NCBI RefSeq assembly: GCF_016862455.1
Contig: NZ_BOMZ01000078.1
Coordinates: forward strand, 1 to 64,000
DNA length: 64,000 bases
Direction of reading: 5' to 3'
Source of the DNA: Actinoplanes utahensis
Lineage (GTDB): Bacteria > Actinomycetota > Actinomycetes > Mycobacteriales > Micromonosporaceae
Position numbers and translations under genes: made by a program. The notes beneath the pieces were generated by a model, which searched no databases, was not told the DNA's origin, and was given only the letters and a program-made list of their open reading frames with translations. Positions 28,669 through 37,464 of this stretch are shown here, piece by piece; position 1 is the first letter of the stretch; the number at the start of each line of letters is the position of its first letter.

Positions 28669-29328
28669 ATGACCACAGTCGATGCCACCACCGCCTTCGA
28701 CGCCCTGCGCCCCGACGCCCTGACCGACCAGGAGGCGCTGCGCCGGGTCTACGCGCAGCCCGGCGAGGCCGCGGTGCGCAAGCAGATGACCGAGCTCACC
28801 GACGAGACCCGGCAGCTGATCTCCCTCGCGTCGCTGGTGCTGGTCGCCAGCGTGGACGCCGCCGGCAACTGTGACGTCTCGCCGCGTGGCGGGCCCGCCG
28901 GGTTCGTCGGCGTGCTGGACTCGCGGACGGTGGCGATCCCCGACGCGACCGGGAACAAACGCCTCGACACCCTGCAGAACGTGATCGCGACCGGCCGGGC
29001 CGGGCTGCTGTTCATCATTCCCGGGCGCAACACGACGCTGCGGCTCAACGGCCGGGCCTGCGTCTCCACCCGCCCGGAACTGCTGTCGCAGCTGACCGCC
29101 GTGGGCAAACCGCCGGCCAGCGCGCTGGTGGTCGGCATCGAAGAGGTCTACCCGCACTGCCCGAAATCGTTCATGCGTTCCGGCAGCTGGGATCCGGAGC
29201 GGTGGCTGCCCGCCGACGCCCAGCCGACCTCGGCCCAGGTTACTTTGGCCCAGCTGCGGATGCCGGACCTGACGATCGCCGACATCGAGCAGATCGAACG
29301 CGACGCGCTGAAGTACCGGTACGAGTGA
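28669..29328 (+). CDS. MSMEG_1061-type FMN-dependent PPOX-class flavoprotein
   Basis: 219 residues. The split-barrel FMN-binding fold is recognisable: SLASLVLVASVDAAGNCDVSPRGGPAGFVGVLDSRTVAIPDATGNKRLDTLQNVIATGRAGLLFIIPGRNTTLRLNGRACVSTR, followed by VGIEEVYPHCPKSFMRSGSWDPERW. This matches the pyridoxamine-phosphate-oxidase-like MSMEG_1061 family rather than true PdxH. The cofactor is probably FMN; substrate unknown. Stand-alone gene after the dispersed repeat. Confidence 0.88.
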   Translation: MTTVDATTAFDALRPDALTDQEALRRVYAQPGEAAVRKQMTELTDETRQLISLASLVLVASVDAAGNCDVSPRGGPAGFVGVLDSRTVAIPDATGNKRLDTLQNVIATGRAGLLFIIPGRNTTLRLNGRACVSTRPELLSQLTAVGKPPASALVVGIEEVYPHCPKSFMRSGSWDPERWLPADAQPTSAQVTLAQLRMPDLTIADIEQIERDALKYRYE

Positions 29329-29573
29329 CCGGAGAACCGCTTGCCCCGGCGCCGACGGCGGCATCGCCGTCGACCGTGGCGCGACCGTCCCACCCGCGTT
29401 CTCGGACCGGCCGCTCGGACTCCGGTCAGTAGCCACTTCCCGGTTCGCCCCGCGATTCCGAGATTCATGGTCGAGCAATACCACGGGCCCTCGATCCGGT
29501 GAACGAGGCCGACGCGGTGGGCGTACCGGGAAACGGGGTGGATCTTGTGGGGTGGAATGGCGAGAATCGAGGG

Positions 29574-30314
29574 ATGTCTGTGGAAGCGTCACACGCCAAC
29601 CATCGGGCCTACTGGCGGCAGCTCGCGCGGATCTGCGGCGGGGAGAGTGTCGAGACTCCCGGTGGGCTGCTGGTGCGGACCGGGGTTCCGGGACCGGGGT
29701 GGAACCTGCTTCAGCTCGAAGCGGGGGTCGCGCAGGAGGCGGCGCTGGAGCAGGCCGGGAAGTACTTCGCCGGGCACGGTACGGCGTGGCGGCTCTACGC
29801 CGGGGAGGAGTCGGCGGCGGCGGAAGCGTTCGCCGCACGGCTGGGGGCGGTAGCGAAACCGAGGTATCCGATCCTGAACCGGCCGTGTGGTCCGGCCGGT
29901 GACCCGGGGGAGGGCGAACTGGAGCTGTCCACCGCCGGTGACCTGACCGAACTGCGGGAGTTCCTCGACTGCGCGGGCAGCGTGTACGGGTTCGACCCGG
30001 CGTTGCTGGGGCCGATGGTGCATGCGGGGGCGTTCGACGATCCGGCGTTGCGGTTCCATCTGGGGCGGGTCGGCGGGCGGGTGGTGGCGATCAGTCTCGG
30101 CGTCCGGCACGAGGACACCGTCGGGATCTATTTCGTCGGCGTACGCGAGGATCATCGCCGCCGTGGTTTCGGGCGGCTCGTCACCGAGCACGCGATCGGC
30201 GCCGAGCCGGACGCCACCACCGCCGTGTTGCAGGCCACGCCCGCCGGCCTGCCGGTCTACCGGGACATGGGTTTCACGATCGTCGCCGAGTACCGCTACT
30301 GGAACGTCGGCTGA
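29574..30314 (+). CDS. GNAT-family N-acetyltransferase
   Basis: 246 residues from ATG 29574, preceded by a GAGGG. The C-terminal half has the GNAT acetyl-CoA site: VAISLGVRHEDTVGIYFVGVREDHRRRGFGRLVTEHAIG (motif A, R-R-G-F-G) and YRDMGFTIVAEYRYW (motif B). The N-terminal half resembles the extra domain of GNATs that lie in front of the catalytic one. Substrate unknown. A longer in-frame reading from 29499 lacks coding character. Confidence 0.85.
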   Translation: MSVEASHANHRAYWRQLARICGGESVETPGGLLVRTGVPGPGWNLLQLEAGVAQEAALEQAGKYFAGHGTAWRLYAGEESAAAEAFAARLGAVAKPRYPILNRPCGPAGDPGEGELELSTAGDLTELREFLDCAGSVYGFDPALLGPMVHAGAFDDPALRFHLGRVGGRVVAISLGVRHEDTVGIYFVGVREDHRRRGFGRLVTEHAIGAEPDATTAVLQATPAGLPVYRDMGFTIVAEYRYWNVG

Positions 30315-30318
30315 CCGG

Positions 30319-31284
30319 TCAGCCCGCCCAGCACTGGGCGGCGACCCGCCGGAAGTTGCCGCCCAGGATCGCGGCCACCGCGTCGTCCGGATAGCCCCTG
30401 TCCCGTAGCGCCTGCTCGACCGCGAACAGCCCTTCCGGCGGGGTGAAGTCGATCGGGCCCCAGCGGGTGAACCAGTCGTCGAACAGATCCGGGTTGTCGG
30501 CGATCGGGTCGCCGCCGTCGGCGAAATCGAACGAGTAGTCGGTGGACAGCCCCACGTGCTGCGGCCCGACGAGTTCGACCGCGTGATCGATGTGCCGCAC
30601 GAACGCCTCCACCGACGTGTCGTTGGGCCCGAGGAAGATGCCGATGCCGGTGATCCCGATGACGCCGCCGGTGTCCGCGCACGCCTTGGCCTGCTCGTCG
30701 GTGATGTTGCGCGGATGGTCCCACACCGCGCGCATGCACGAGTGGCTGTAGATCATCGGTTTTTCCGAGACGGCGCTGACGTCCAGGGCGGTACGGGCGC
30801 CGCAGTGCGATCCGTCGGCCACCATCCCGACGGCGTTCATCTCCCGGATCAGGTCCCGGCCGTACCCCGTCAGCCCTTCGTCGGTCGCGTCCAGGCAGCC
30901 GCCGCCGGCCGCGTTGCGGGTGTTGTAGGTCGGCAGCATCGTGCGTACGCCCAGGTCGTAGAACTCCCGCACCCGGTCGAGGCGCCCGTCGATCGGGCGG
31001 GAGTCCTCCAGGTCGAAGGCCACCGCCACCCGCCCGGTGTCGCGGGCCGCGTCCAGGTCCCCGATCCCACGGGTCAGCACGAACCGGTCGTCACCGTCGA
31101 GCCGGGGCCGCCAGTCCGCCAGCAGCGCCACCACCTCGTCGTAGCCGTGCGGCGCGTATCCGGCGTTGACCGAGACGAAGCTGCCGCCCGGCCGCCGGTA
31201 ACGGTCGAGCTCCCCGAGGTCGGCGGCGGGCGTCAACGGCAGACAACAGTGCTGTTCCCACAGGAACGGCGAGTTCAAAGGCAT
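30319..31284 (-). CDS. Membrane-dipeptidase-type peptidase (M19)
   Basis: 321 residues from ATG 31284. Zinc-site elements of renal-dipeptidase-type enzymes: an N-terminal region with PFLWEQHCCLPLTP in place of the usual DGHNDLP, VAVAFDLEDSRPI (bridging Glu region), GMVADGSHCGARTALDV (histidine ligand), PMIYSHSCMRAVWDHPRNI (second His) and VGLSTDYSFDF (Asp). The first HxD is replaced by EQH, so metal binding may differ from the canonical site. It cleaves dipeptides, possibly with D-residues. Convergent with the GNAT gene, only 4 bp apart. Confidence 0.85.
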   Translation of the reverse strand: MPLNSPFLWEQHCCLPLTPAADLGELDRYRRPGGSFVSVNAGYAPHGYDEVVALLADWRPRLDGDDRFVLTRGIGDLDAARDTGRVAVAFDLEDSRPIDGRLDRVREFYDLGVRTMLPTYNTRNAAGGGCLDATDEGLTGYGRDLIREMNAVGMVADGSHCGARTALDVSAVSEKPMIYSHSCMRAVWDHPRNITDEQAKACADTGGVIGITGIGIFLGPNDTSVEAFVRHIDHAVELVGPQHVGLSTDYSFDFADGGDPIADNPDLFDDWFTRWGPIDFTPPEGLFAVEQALRDRGYPDDAVAAILGGNFRRVAAQCWAG

Positions 31285-31328
31285 GATCAATGGTACGGCT
31301 ACGATGCCGGCGTGAGTTTCACCGTGCA

Positions 31329-31442
31329 ATGGCGCTATGGCACGTCGACGAGGAGGCCTTAACCATCCTCAGGCGCGTGGCGGACGGGGAGATGGCGGTG
31401 ATCCGGGCGGAGACCTGGCTTCCGGGTTACGGCTCGGAGTGA
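31329..31442 (+). CDS. Small ORF, 37 aa, uncertain
   Basis: ATG 31329 to TGA 31442 encodes a peptide beginning MALWHVDEEALTILRRVADG and ending LPGYGSE. It lies in the 165-bp gap between the dipeptidase and the AhpD-like gene, which point away from it. Third positions are moderately GC-biased and one TTA codon occurs. It resembles no family I know and could be a fragment or a real small protein. No ribosome-binding site. Confidence 0.25.
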   Translation: MALWHVDEEALTILRRVADGEMAVIRAETWLPGYGSE

Positions 31443-31449
31443 TGGCGGT

Positions 31450-31953
31450 TCAGGCGCGGACGAGGCGGTTGGCGAGGGTTGACATCGTGTAGGCGCCGAT
31501 GCCCAGGACGACCTCCAGGGCGTTGCGGGTGGTGAATCCGGCGTCCAGGAAGGTGGTCAGCTCCTCCTCGGGGACCTCGCCGGCGGTGGCGAGCACCCGC
31601 AGGGTGAACCGTCGCAGCGCCTCCAGCCGCGGATCGTCGAGGGGCTGCCCGGACCGCAGCGCGGTGATCTGCGCGGGATCGGCGTTCAGGGACCGCAGGC
31701 GGCCGGTGTGCATGGCGACGCAGACCCGGCACTCGTTGCGGGCTGCGATCGTCATGACCACCACCTCGCGGGCGAGCGGGTCGAGCGTGCTCGCCTCGAA
31801 CAGGCCGCTGGCGTGCAGGAATCCGCCGAGCATCTCGGGTGACTCGGCCATCAGGGCGACCGGCGGCGGGAGGTGGCCGAGGTGTTCGACGGTCGACGCC
31901 ATCAGGGGCCGGGAACCGGCGGGAGCGGAGTCGAGGGTGTGTGCGGTGAACAT
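31450..31953 (-). CDS. AhpD-like carboxymuconolactone decarboxylase family protein
   Basis: 167 residues from ATG 31953. The CMD fold has the redox motif CRVCVAMHTG (CxxC plus His) in REVVVMTIAARNECRVCVAMHTGRL, and FTTRNALEVVLGIGAYTMSTLANRL near the end. Such proteins act as alkylhydroperoxidase-type thiol reductases. It is divergent from a MarR gene with symmetrical sites between, implying peroxide or electrophile control. Confidence 0.87.
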   Translation of the reverse strand: MFTAHTLDSAPAGSRPLMASTVEHLGHLPPPVALMAESPEMLGGFLHASGLFEASTLDPLAREVVVMTIAARNECRVCVAMHTGRLRSLNADPAQITALRSGQPLDDPRLEALRRFTLRVLATAGEVPEEELTTFLDAGFTTRNALEVVLGIGAYTMSTLANRLVRA

Positions 31954-31973
31954 GAGGGCTCCCGTAGAATCGT

Positions 31974-32004
31974 CAACGTGGTTGTCCAAACCGTAAACCA
32001 GGTT
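31974..32004. promoter_or_regulatory. Putative MarR operator in the ahpD-like/marR divergent region
   Basis: Two short symmetrical elements sit 11 bp apart: CAACGTGGTTG (31974-31984) and AACCAGGTT (31996-32004); GGTTGTC occurs in both. The 64-bp divergent region is much more AT-rich than its flanks. Binding by the adjacent MarR protein to repress both genes is the usual arrangement, but is inferred here. Confidence 0.5.
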
Positions 32005-32017
32005 GTCGACTTTGCCA

Positions 32018-32485
32018 ATGCCTGACGCCGAGCCGGCAGGCTACGAGCTGCCCCTGCTGCTGTTCGCCGGGTTCCGGTCGCTGATCGACCAGCTGCACGC
32101 CGAGCTGGCCGAACGCGGTCATCCCGACGTCCGCCCGGCCTACGGTTTCGCGATGCAGGCGATCGGCGTGCACGGCGCGTCCGCCAGCGAGGTCGGCCGC
32201 CGCCTCGGCGTGTCCAAACAGGCCGCCGGCAAGACCATCGACCGGCTCGCCGCCCTCGGCTACATCGAGCGCGCCGACGACCCGCGGGACGCCCGCCGCA
32301 AACTGGTGCGGCTCACCCCGCGTGGCATCGACGCCCTGACGCGGTCCGCGGAGATCTTCGACGAGCTGCGGGCCCGCTGGGTCACGGCACTCGGCGCCGC
32401 CCGCGTCGCGGATCTGGAGTCGTCCCTGCGTGCCGTCGTGCCGGACGCCGGCTTCCCGGTCGACGTGCCCGGCTGGTTCGGCTGA
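32018..32485 (+). CDS. MarR-family transcriptional regulator
   Basis: About 155 residues from ATG 32018; a TTG at 32003 is in frame but would lie in the operator. Winged helix: FAMQAIGVHGASASEVGRRLGVSKQAAGKTIDRLAALGYIERADDPRDARRKLVRLTPRGIDAL, with the DPRDARRK wing characteristic of MarR. Divergent from the AhpD-like gene, its probable target. The inducer may be an oxidant; no conspicuous Cys pair is seen. Confidence 0.9.
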   Translation: MPDAEPAGYELPLLLFAGFRSLIDQLHAELAERGHPDVRPAYGFAMQAIGVHGASASEVGRRLGVSKQAAGKTIDRLAALGYIERADDPRDARRKLVRLTPRGIDALTRSAEIFDELRARWVTALGAARVADLESSLRAVVPDAGFPVDVPGWFG

Positions 32486-32521
32486 CCCCGGGCCTCGCCG
32501 GCCGCCTCACCGCCCGCATCC

Positions 32522-33163
32522 TCAGGTGCGCAGGTACCTGAGGACGGCGAGGACGCGGCGGTGGTCGGAGTCGGCGTGCGGAAGCTCCAGCTTGGTGAAG
32601 ATGCTGCCGATGTACTTCTCCACCGCGCTGTGACTGACCTTCAGGGTGCCGGCGATGCCGTTGTTGGAACGGCCCTCGGCCATCAGTCGCAGCACCTCCG
32701 ACTCCCGTGGGGTGAGACGGTCCAGCGGGTCGGTGCGGTGCCGCACGAGAAGCTGCGCGATCACCTCCGGGTCGAGGGCGGTGCCACCGGCGGCGACCCG
32801 GCGCAGCGCGGCGAGGAAGTCGGGCACGTGCGCGACCCGATCCTTCAGCAGGTAGCCGACACCGTCGGTGCGGACGGACAGCAGATCGGTGGCGTAACGC
32901 TCCTCGACGTACTGGGACAGGACGACGACGGCGACCGCCGGGAACTGGTGGTGGATGACGAGGGCGGCCCGGATGCCCTCGTCGGTGTGCGTCGGCGGCA
33001 TCCGCACGTCGACGAGGGCCACGTCGGGGCGGTGCACGCCGACCGCGCGGAGCAGATGCTCGGCGTCGGCGACCGCCTCGACGACGTCGAAACCGCCGTC
33101 GGTGAGCAGCTTGGTCAGACCCGCCCGCAGCAGCACCGAATCCTCGGCGATCACGATGCGCAC
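32522..33163 (-). CDS. NarL/LuxR-family response regulator
   Basis: 213 residues. Receiver domain with phospho-acceptor Asp in VALVDVRMPP (about residue 52) and the Lys of YLLKDRV; the C-terminal helix-turn-helix is LTPRESEVLRLMAEGRSNNGIAGTLKVSHSAVEKYIGSIFTKLEL. The ATG at 33163 overlaps the kinase gene by 13 nt, so kinase and regulator form one unit. An extra THTDEG loop after the phosphorylation site is typical for this actinobacterial subfamily. Confidence 0.92.
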   Translation of the reverse strand: MRIVIAEDSVLLRAGLTKLLTDGGFDVVEAVADAEHLLRAVGVHRPDVALVDVRMPPTHTDEGIRAALVIHHQFPAVAVVVLSQYVEERYATDLLSVRTDGVGYLLKDRVAHVPDFLAALRRVAAGGTALDPEVIAQLLVRHRTDPLDRLTPRESEVLRLMAEGRSNNGIAGTLKVSHSAVEKYIGSIFTKLELPHADSDHRRVLAVLRYLRT

Positions 33164-34269
33164 GGCAGCTCCACGGTGATCGTCGTGGGCCCGCCGGCCG
33201 GGCTGTGCAGCGCGAACGTCCCGTCCACCGAGGCGGCACGCTGGGCCAGCCCGAGCAGCCCGGTGCCGTCGCCGCCGGTGGTCGCGCCGCCCCGGCCGTC
33301 GTCGGTGACCACGACGCGGAGCCGATCGGCGGCGCGCACGACGGTCACCTCGGCGTGGGTGGCCCCGGCGTGCCTGCTGACGTTGGTGAGCGCCTCCGAG
33401 ACGACGAAGTAGGCGATCGCCTCGATCACCGGGGAGCAGCGCGCCGGCACGTCGACGAGCAGCCGGACGGGCAGTGGGGCGCGGGCGGCGACGCCGGACA
33501 GGGCCGCGTCCAGGCCGCGGTCGTCGAGCACGGCGGGATGCAGGCCGCGGACGAACTCGCGCAACTCGGCGAGGGCCTGCACGGCCTCGTCGTGGGCGTC
33601 CTCGATCGCCCGCATCGCCGGTCCCGGCGTGCCGGCGAGGCCGGCGCGGGCCATGCCCAGGTTCATCGCCAGCGACACCAGCCGCTGCTGGGCGCCGTCG
33701 TGCAGGTCACGTTCGATGCGGCGGCGTTCGGCGTCGGTCGCGGCGACGACGTCGGCCCGGCTCCGAGCCAGCGCCTCCACCCGCATCGACAGCTCCGCAC
33801 GGCGGCCGGGACCGAGAAGCGCCCGGGCCGCGGCCGTGTCGGCGTTGGCCACCCAGGGCGCCGCCGGCAGCAGAACGACGGACGCCACAGCGGTGAACGG
33901 CGCCAGCACGTGATAGGCGAGCTGCCGCCCCCGCGCCGGCCGGGGCGGGAGCGGGATGTCGATGCCGAGCAACACCCGGAAACGCCGGCGCTGCATCGCG
34001 GTCAGGCCCGGTAGGGACACCAGCGCCAGCCCCGCCGCCACCACGGTGAGCAGGGCGAACATGGCTGTCATCGGCCAGTCGCCGGGAGCGGCGTACAGCA
34101 GGCTCCACCCGGTGCTGTAGGCGGCGCCGACCGGCAGCACGACGGTCAGCGTGAAACCGATCATGCCGAGCGGCAGGCCCGCGAGCGTGTGGGCGACGGC
34201 ACGCCAGGTGCGCGCCCACCATCGGGCCGCCGGCACCGTCCCGGGGTTCATCGTCTCCGCCGTCATCAC
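33151..34269 (-). CDS. DesK-type sensor histidine kinase
   Basis: About 370 residues (GTG 34269 or ATG 34266). Four hydrophobic segments in the first ~170 residues form the membrane sensor. HisKA_3 box: ERRRIERDLHDGAQQRLVSLAMNLGMARAGL with the phospho-accepting His; HATPase with SEALTNVSRHAGATHAEV (N-box) and VTDDGRGGATTGGDGTGLLGLAQRA. It phosphorylates the adjacent NarL-type regulator. Divergent from a Tat-exported hydrolase gene across about 130 bp, a possible target. Confidence 0.92.
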   Translation of the reverse strand: MMTAETMNPGTVPAARWWARTWRAVAHTLAGLPLGMIGFTLTVVLPVGAAYSTGWSLLYAAPGDWPMTAMFALLTVVAAGLALVSLPGLTAMQRRRFRVLLGIDIPLPPRPARGRQLAYHVLAPFTAVASVVLLPAAPWVANADTAAARALLGPGRRAELSMRVEALARSRADVVAATDAERRRIERDLHDGAQQRLVSLAMNLGMARAGLAGTPGPAMRAIEDAHDEAVQALAELREFVRGLHPAVLDDRGLDAALSGVAARAPLPVRLLVDVPARCSPVIEAIAYFVVSEALTNVSRHAGATHAEVTVVRAADRLRVVVTDDGRGGATTGGDGTGLLGLAQRAASVDGTFALHSPAGGPTTITVELPCAS

Positions 34270-34400
34270 GTGATCAAGGTAGAGACCGTCCGGTGCGGCG
34301 GCCAGGGGGCCACCCCTCCGGCCGGGGTGGGGAAAACCGCACCCCGAACCGGCTGCCTGCCCTACCGACCGGGCGGCCCGATTCCGGCAGCGTGGTCGGC

Positions 34401-35636
34401 ATGCTGGAACCGACCACGATCACGAACTCGACGGCTGCGGTACGACCCCTGCGCCGCCGTACGCTCCTGACCGCCGCCCTGGCCTCCGGCCTCGGACTGG
34501 CCGCCGCCACGCCCGTTGCCGCCGCCCACCGGCGGATCACCGGGGGATACGTTCTGCCCGCGCCGTCCGGCCCGGCCCGGCTCGGCACCGTCGCCCTGCA
34601 CCTGCGCGACACGTCCCGCACCGATCCGTGGGTGCCGTCCCGCCCGGTCCGGGAGATCATGGTCCAGGTCTGGTACCCGGCCCGCACCGTCCGCGGCCAT
34701 CTGCCGGAGCCGTGGCTGTCACCCGGCGCGGTGCCGCACTTCGCCGAGGCCTTCGGCCTTCCCGCCGGCCGGATCCGTGACACCCGCACGCACGGCCGGA
34801 CGGGCGCGCCGGTCGAGCGGAGGCCCGGCGGCCACCCCGTGCTGCTGTACTCGCCGGGCCTCGGCGGCGACCGCGGCACCGGCACCGTCCTCGTCGAGGA
34901 CCTGGTCAGCCACGGATACATCGTCGTGACGATCGATCACACCCACGACGCCTCCGAGGTCGAGTTCCCCGACGGGCGGGTCGAGGTCGCGGCCGTTCCG
35001 CCGGACCTCACCGACGAGATCCTTCTCCAGGCCGCCGACGTCCGGGCCGCCGACACCCGGTTCGTCCTCGACCAGCTGGCCGCGCTGGACGCCGGCCGCA
35101 ATCCCGACGCCGGCCGCCGCCGGCTGCCGGACGGCCTGCGCGGCGCGTTCGACCTGGACCGGATCGGCATGTTCGGCCATTCCCTCGGCGGCAGCACCGC
35201 CGCCGCCGTGATGAACCAGGATCCACGCCTCAAAGCCGGCGCCGACCTGGACGGCACCCTCCTCGGCCCCGCCGCGGTCGCCGGTTCCACCCGGCCGTTC
35301 CTGCTGTTCGGCAGCGACCACGGGCCCGACGCCGAGGACCCCACCTGGAACGCCTTCTGGGCCGCGCAGCGCGGCTGGAAACGTCAGCTGCGACTGCGTG
35401 ACTCGGTCCACGGGTCGTTCACCGACGGCGTCGCCTTCTACCCCCAGGCCGCCGCCGAGATCGGTCTCACCCCGCAACAGCTGGCGGAGATGGTCGGCGC
35501 CCTCGCCCCGCAGCGGTCCATCGTGATCCAGCGTTCCTACCTGCGGGCCTTCTTCGATCAGCACCTGCGGTGCCGGGGCGGCCGCCTGCTCGCCGCGCCG
35601 GACCCGCGGTACCCGGAGATCGAATTCGTCCGGTGA
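34401..35636 (+). CDS. Exported alpha/beta hydrolase, platelet-activating-factor acetylhydrolase-like
   Basis: 411 residues from ATG 34401. A twin-arginine-type signal is visible (PLRRRTLLTAALASGLGLAAATPVAAAH). Catalytic domain: VMVQ-type strand EIMVQVWYPAR typical of PAF-acetylhydrolase isoform II family, HPVLLYSPGLGGDRG (oxyanion region), nucleophile elbow GMFGHSLGGSTAA (Ser), ADLDGTLLG region with Asp and RDSVHGSFTDG with the catalytic His. It hydrolyses short acyl esters such as oxidised phospholipids or small polyesters outside the cell. A GTG at 34392 is an alternative start. Confidence 0.88.
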   Translation: MLEPTTITNSTAAVRPLRRRTLLTAALASGLGLAAATPVAAAHRRITGGYVLPAPSGPARLGTVALHLRDTSRTDPWVPSRPVREIMVQVWYPARTVRGHLPEPWLSPGAVPHFAEAFGLPAGRIRDTRTHGRTGAPVERRPGGHPVLLYSPGLGGDRGTGTVLVEDLVSHGYIVVTIDHTHDASEVEFPDGRVEVAAVPPDLTDEILLQAADVRAADTRFVLDQLAALDAGRNPDAGRRRLPDGLRGAFDLDRIGMFGHSLGGSTAAAVMNQDPRLKAGADLDGTLLGPAAVAGSTRPFLLFGSDHGPDAEDPTWNAFWAAQRGWKRQLRLRDSVHGSFTDGVAFYPQAAAEIGLTPQQLAEMVGALAPQRSIVIQRSYLRAFFDQHLRCRGGRLLAAPDPRYPEIEFVR

Positions 35637-35792
35637 CCGGACCCCGCCCCGGCGCGTGAGCGGCGGCCACGGCAGGCGTCGCCACGCTCCCGGCGTGGTG
35701 AATTCCGGACAGTGGACCGGATTCCGGGCGCCGCCGGGGCGGGCCTGTGGATAACCCGCCCTGGCGGCGCGCTGACGCGGAAGGATTGCGGC

Positions 35793-37412
35793 ATGTTCCT
35801 GAGGTTGGCGGCCGCCCTGGCCGGGATCACCACGGCAAGCCTGCTCAGCGTCACCCCGGCCGCGGCGGCGACGACACCGGTGCCGACGTCCGCGACCACG
35901 CTGACCGCGCCCACGGCGATGGCGGCGGCGAACGGGAGGCTGTTCGTCTCCGACGGCAACAGCGTCGTGGTGCTGGGCACCGACGGCGTCACCGTGAAGA
36001 CGTTGACCGGCATGTTCGGCGCCCGCGACATCGTGGTCTCCGCGGCGGGGGACCGGGCGTTCGTGGCGCTCAGCCAGGCCGGCGCCATCGCCGTCCTGGA
36101 CACCGCCGGCCTGACCGAGGTCGCGCGCTGGACCACCAGCCCGTGCCCGGCCCATCTGGCGTTCGCCGGGGCACGGCTGTTCTACGGGTTCGGCTGTGAC
36201 GGCGGCGGGGGCACCGGCCTCGGCTCGGTCGACGCGGCCAGCGGTGCCGACCCGCAGACGGTGGCCGGCACCGACTTCTACAAGGCGCCGCTGCTGGCCG
36301 GCGGAGGCGACATCCTCGCGGTCGCGGTTCCGGGGCTGAGCCCGGCGAAGGTGCGCACCTACCGGGTCGAGGGGTCGGCGGTCACACCGCTCGGGTCCGC
36401 GGAGGTCGGTTCCAACCTGGGTGGCATCGCGGTCAGCAGGGACGGGGCGAGGGTGGCGACGGCCGCCGGGGCGCCGTACCACCTGTCGCAGTTCACCGCC
36501 GCGACGATGGCGCCCGCCGGCACCTTCGACACCGGGCCGTACCCGGTGTCGGTCGCCTATTCCCACGACGGGACCCGGCTCGGCGGCGGGGTCAGCGCGC
36601 ACGGCGCCGGCAATGTGACCGCTTTCGATCTGTCCACCGGCGGATCGGTGCTGTCCGGGAACGCCCATCCGAAGCCCGCCTACAACCAGCCGGAGCCGGT
36701 CAAGGGCACGCTGACCTGGTCGGGCGACGACAGCCGCCTCTACACGCTGCTGGAGGAGAACGACAACGGCAACCGCCGCTACTGGCTGGCCGCCGGGTTC
36801 GGGACCGTGCCGGTTCCGGCGGCGACGACGACCCGGCTGACCCTCACGGCCCCGGCGAAGTTCGGCGACAAGGTCCGCGCCACGGCGACGGTCGCCGGCC
36901 GGCCCGGGGCGCCGGTCCGGTTCGTGCGGACCGGACCGGGCGCCACGGTCACGGTCACCGCCAGGACCAATGCCGGGGGTACGGCCACCGTCCTGCTCGC
37001 CGCGCCGTCCGGTGGGAAGGTGACCGCCTACTACGACGGCAACGACACCAGCGCCCCGTCGTCGGCGTCGGCCGTCTTCAAGACGCTCACCCGCACGGCG
37101 ATCATCCTGTCCGGGCAGTACCGGACGGTGCAGAAGGTGGCGTACTTCCGTAAGAAGTCCGACGTCCTCGCCAAGGTCACCCTGGCGGCCCCGGTCGCCG
37201 GCCGCAAGGTGACGTTGCGCCTGCAGCGTAAGAACGGCACCGCCTGGCCGACCGTGCAGACGAAGACGTTCACGCTGCCGAACTCCGGGGTCGACTACTT
37301 CACGCTGGTCGAGGCATCGAAGGGCGTCCAGTTCCGGTTCGCGGTGGCGTTCGCCGGGGACGCGTACGGAAAGCCGTCGTCCGCCACGTCCGGCGCGCTC
37401 GTCGTCAAATAG
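35793..37412 (+). CDS. Secreted beta-propeller protein with C-terminal Ig-like repeats
   Basis: 539 residues from ATG 35793 (GGAAGGA upstream). Signal peptide FLRLAAALAGITTASLLSVTPAAAATT. Residues about 35-350 contain repeating blades of YVTN/NHL type (NGRLFVSDGNSVVVLGTDG; DRAFVALSQAGAIAVLDTAGL; TRLGGGVSAHGAGNVTAFDLSTG), suggesting a beta-propeller. About 350-440 is an Ig-like repeat (TTTRLTLTAPAKFGDKVRATATVAGRPGAPVRFV), and the last ~95 residues another beta domain as in cell-wall proteins. No enzyme motif; probably an extracellular binding or structural protein. Confidence 0.75.
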   Translation: MFLRLAAALAGITTASLLSVTPAAAATTPVPTSATTLTAPTAMAAANGRLFVSDGNSVVVLGTDGVTVKTLTGMFGARDIVVSAAGDRAFVALSQAGAIAVLDTAGLTEVARWTTSPCPAHLAFAGARLFYGFGCDGGGGTGLGSVDAASGADPQTVAGTDFYKAPLLAGGGDILAVAVPGLSPAKVRTYRVEGSAVTPLGSAEVGSNLGGIAVSRDGARVATAAGAPYHLSQFTAATMAPAGTFDTGPYPVSVAYSHDGTRLGGGVSAHGAGNVTAFDLSTGGSVLSGNAHPKPAYNQPEPVKGTLTWSGDDSRLYTLLEENDNGNRRYWLAAGFGTVPVPAATTTRLTLTAPAKFGDKVRATATVAGRPGAPVRFVRTGPGATVTVTARTNAGGTATVLLAAPSGGKVTAYYDGNDTSAPSSASAVFKTLTRTAIILSGQYRTVQKVAYFRKKSDVLAKVTLAAPVAGRKVTLRLQRKNGTAWPTVQTKTFTLPNSGVDYFTLVEASKGVQFRFAVAFAGDAYGKPSSATSGALVVK

Positions 37413-37464
37413 ACTCCCCGCCGTATCCTCTCTGCAATGGACCCGGTCCGATGAGGGGGAGAGC

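Noticed and set aside
26845..29838. 997-residue minus-strand open frame
   Set aside because: It spans the reverse of three unrelated plus-strand genes and the repeat between them; no domain, low-complexity composition.
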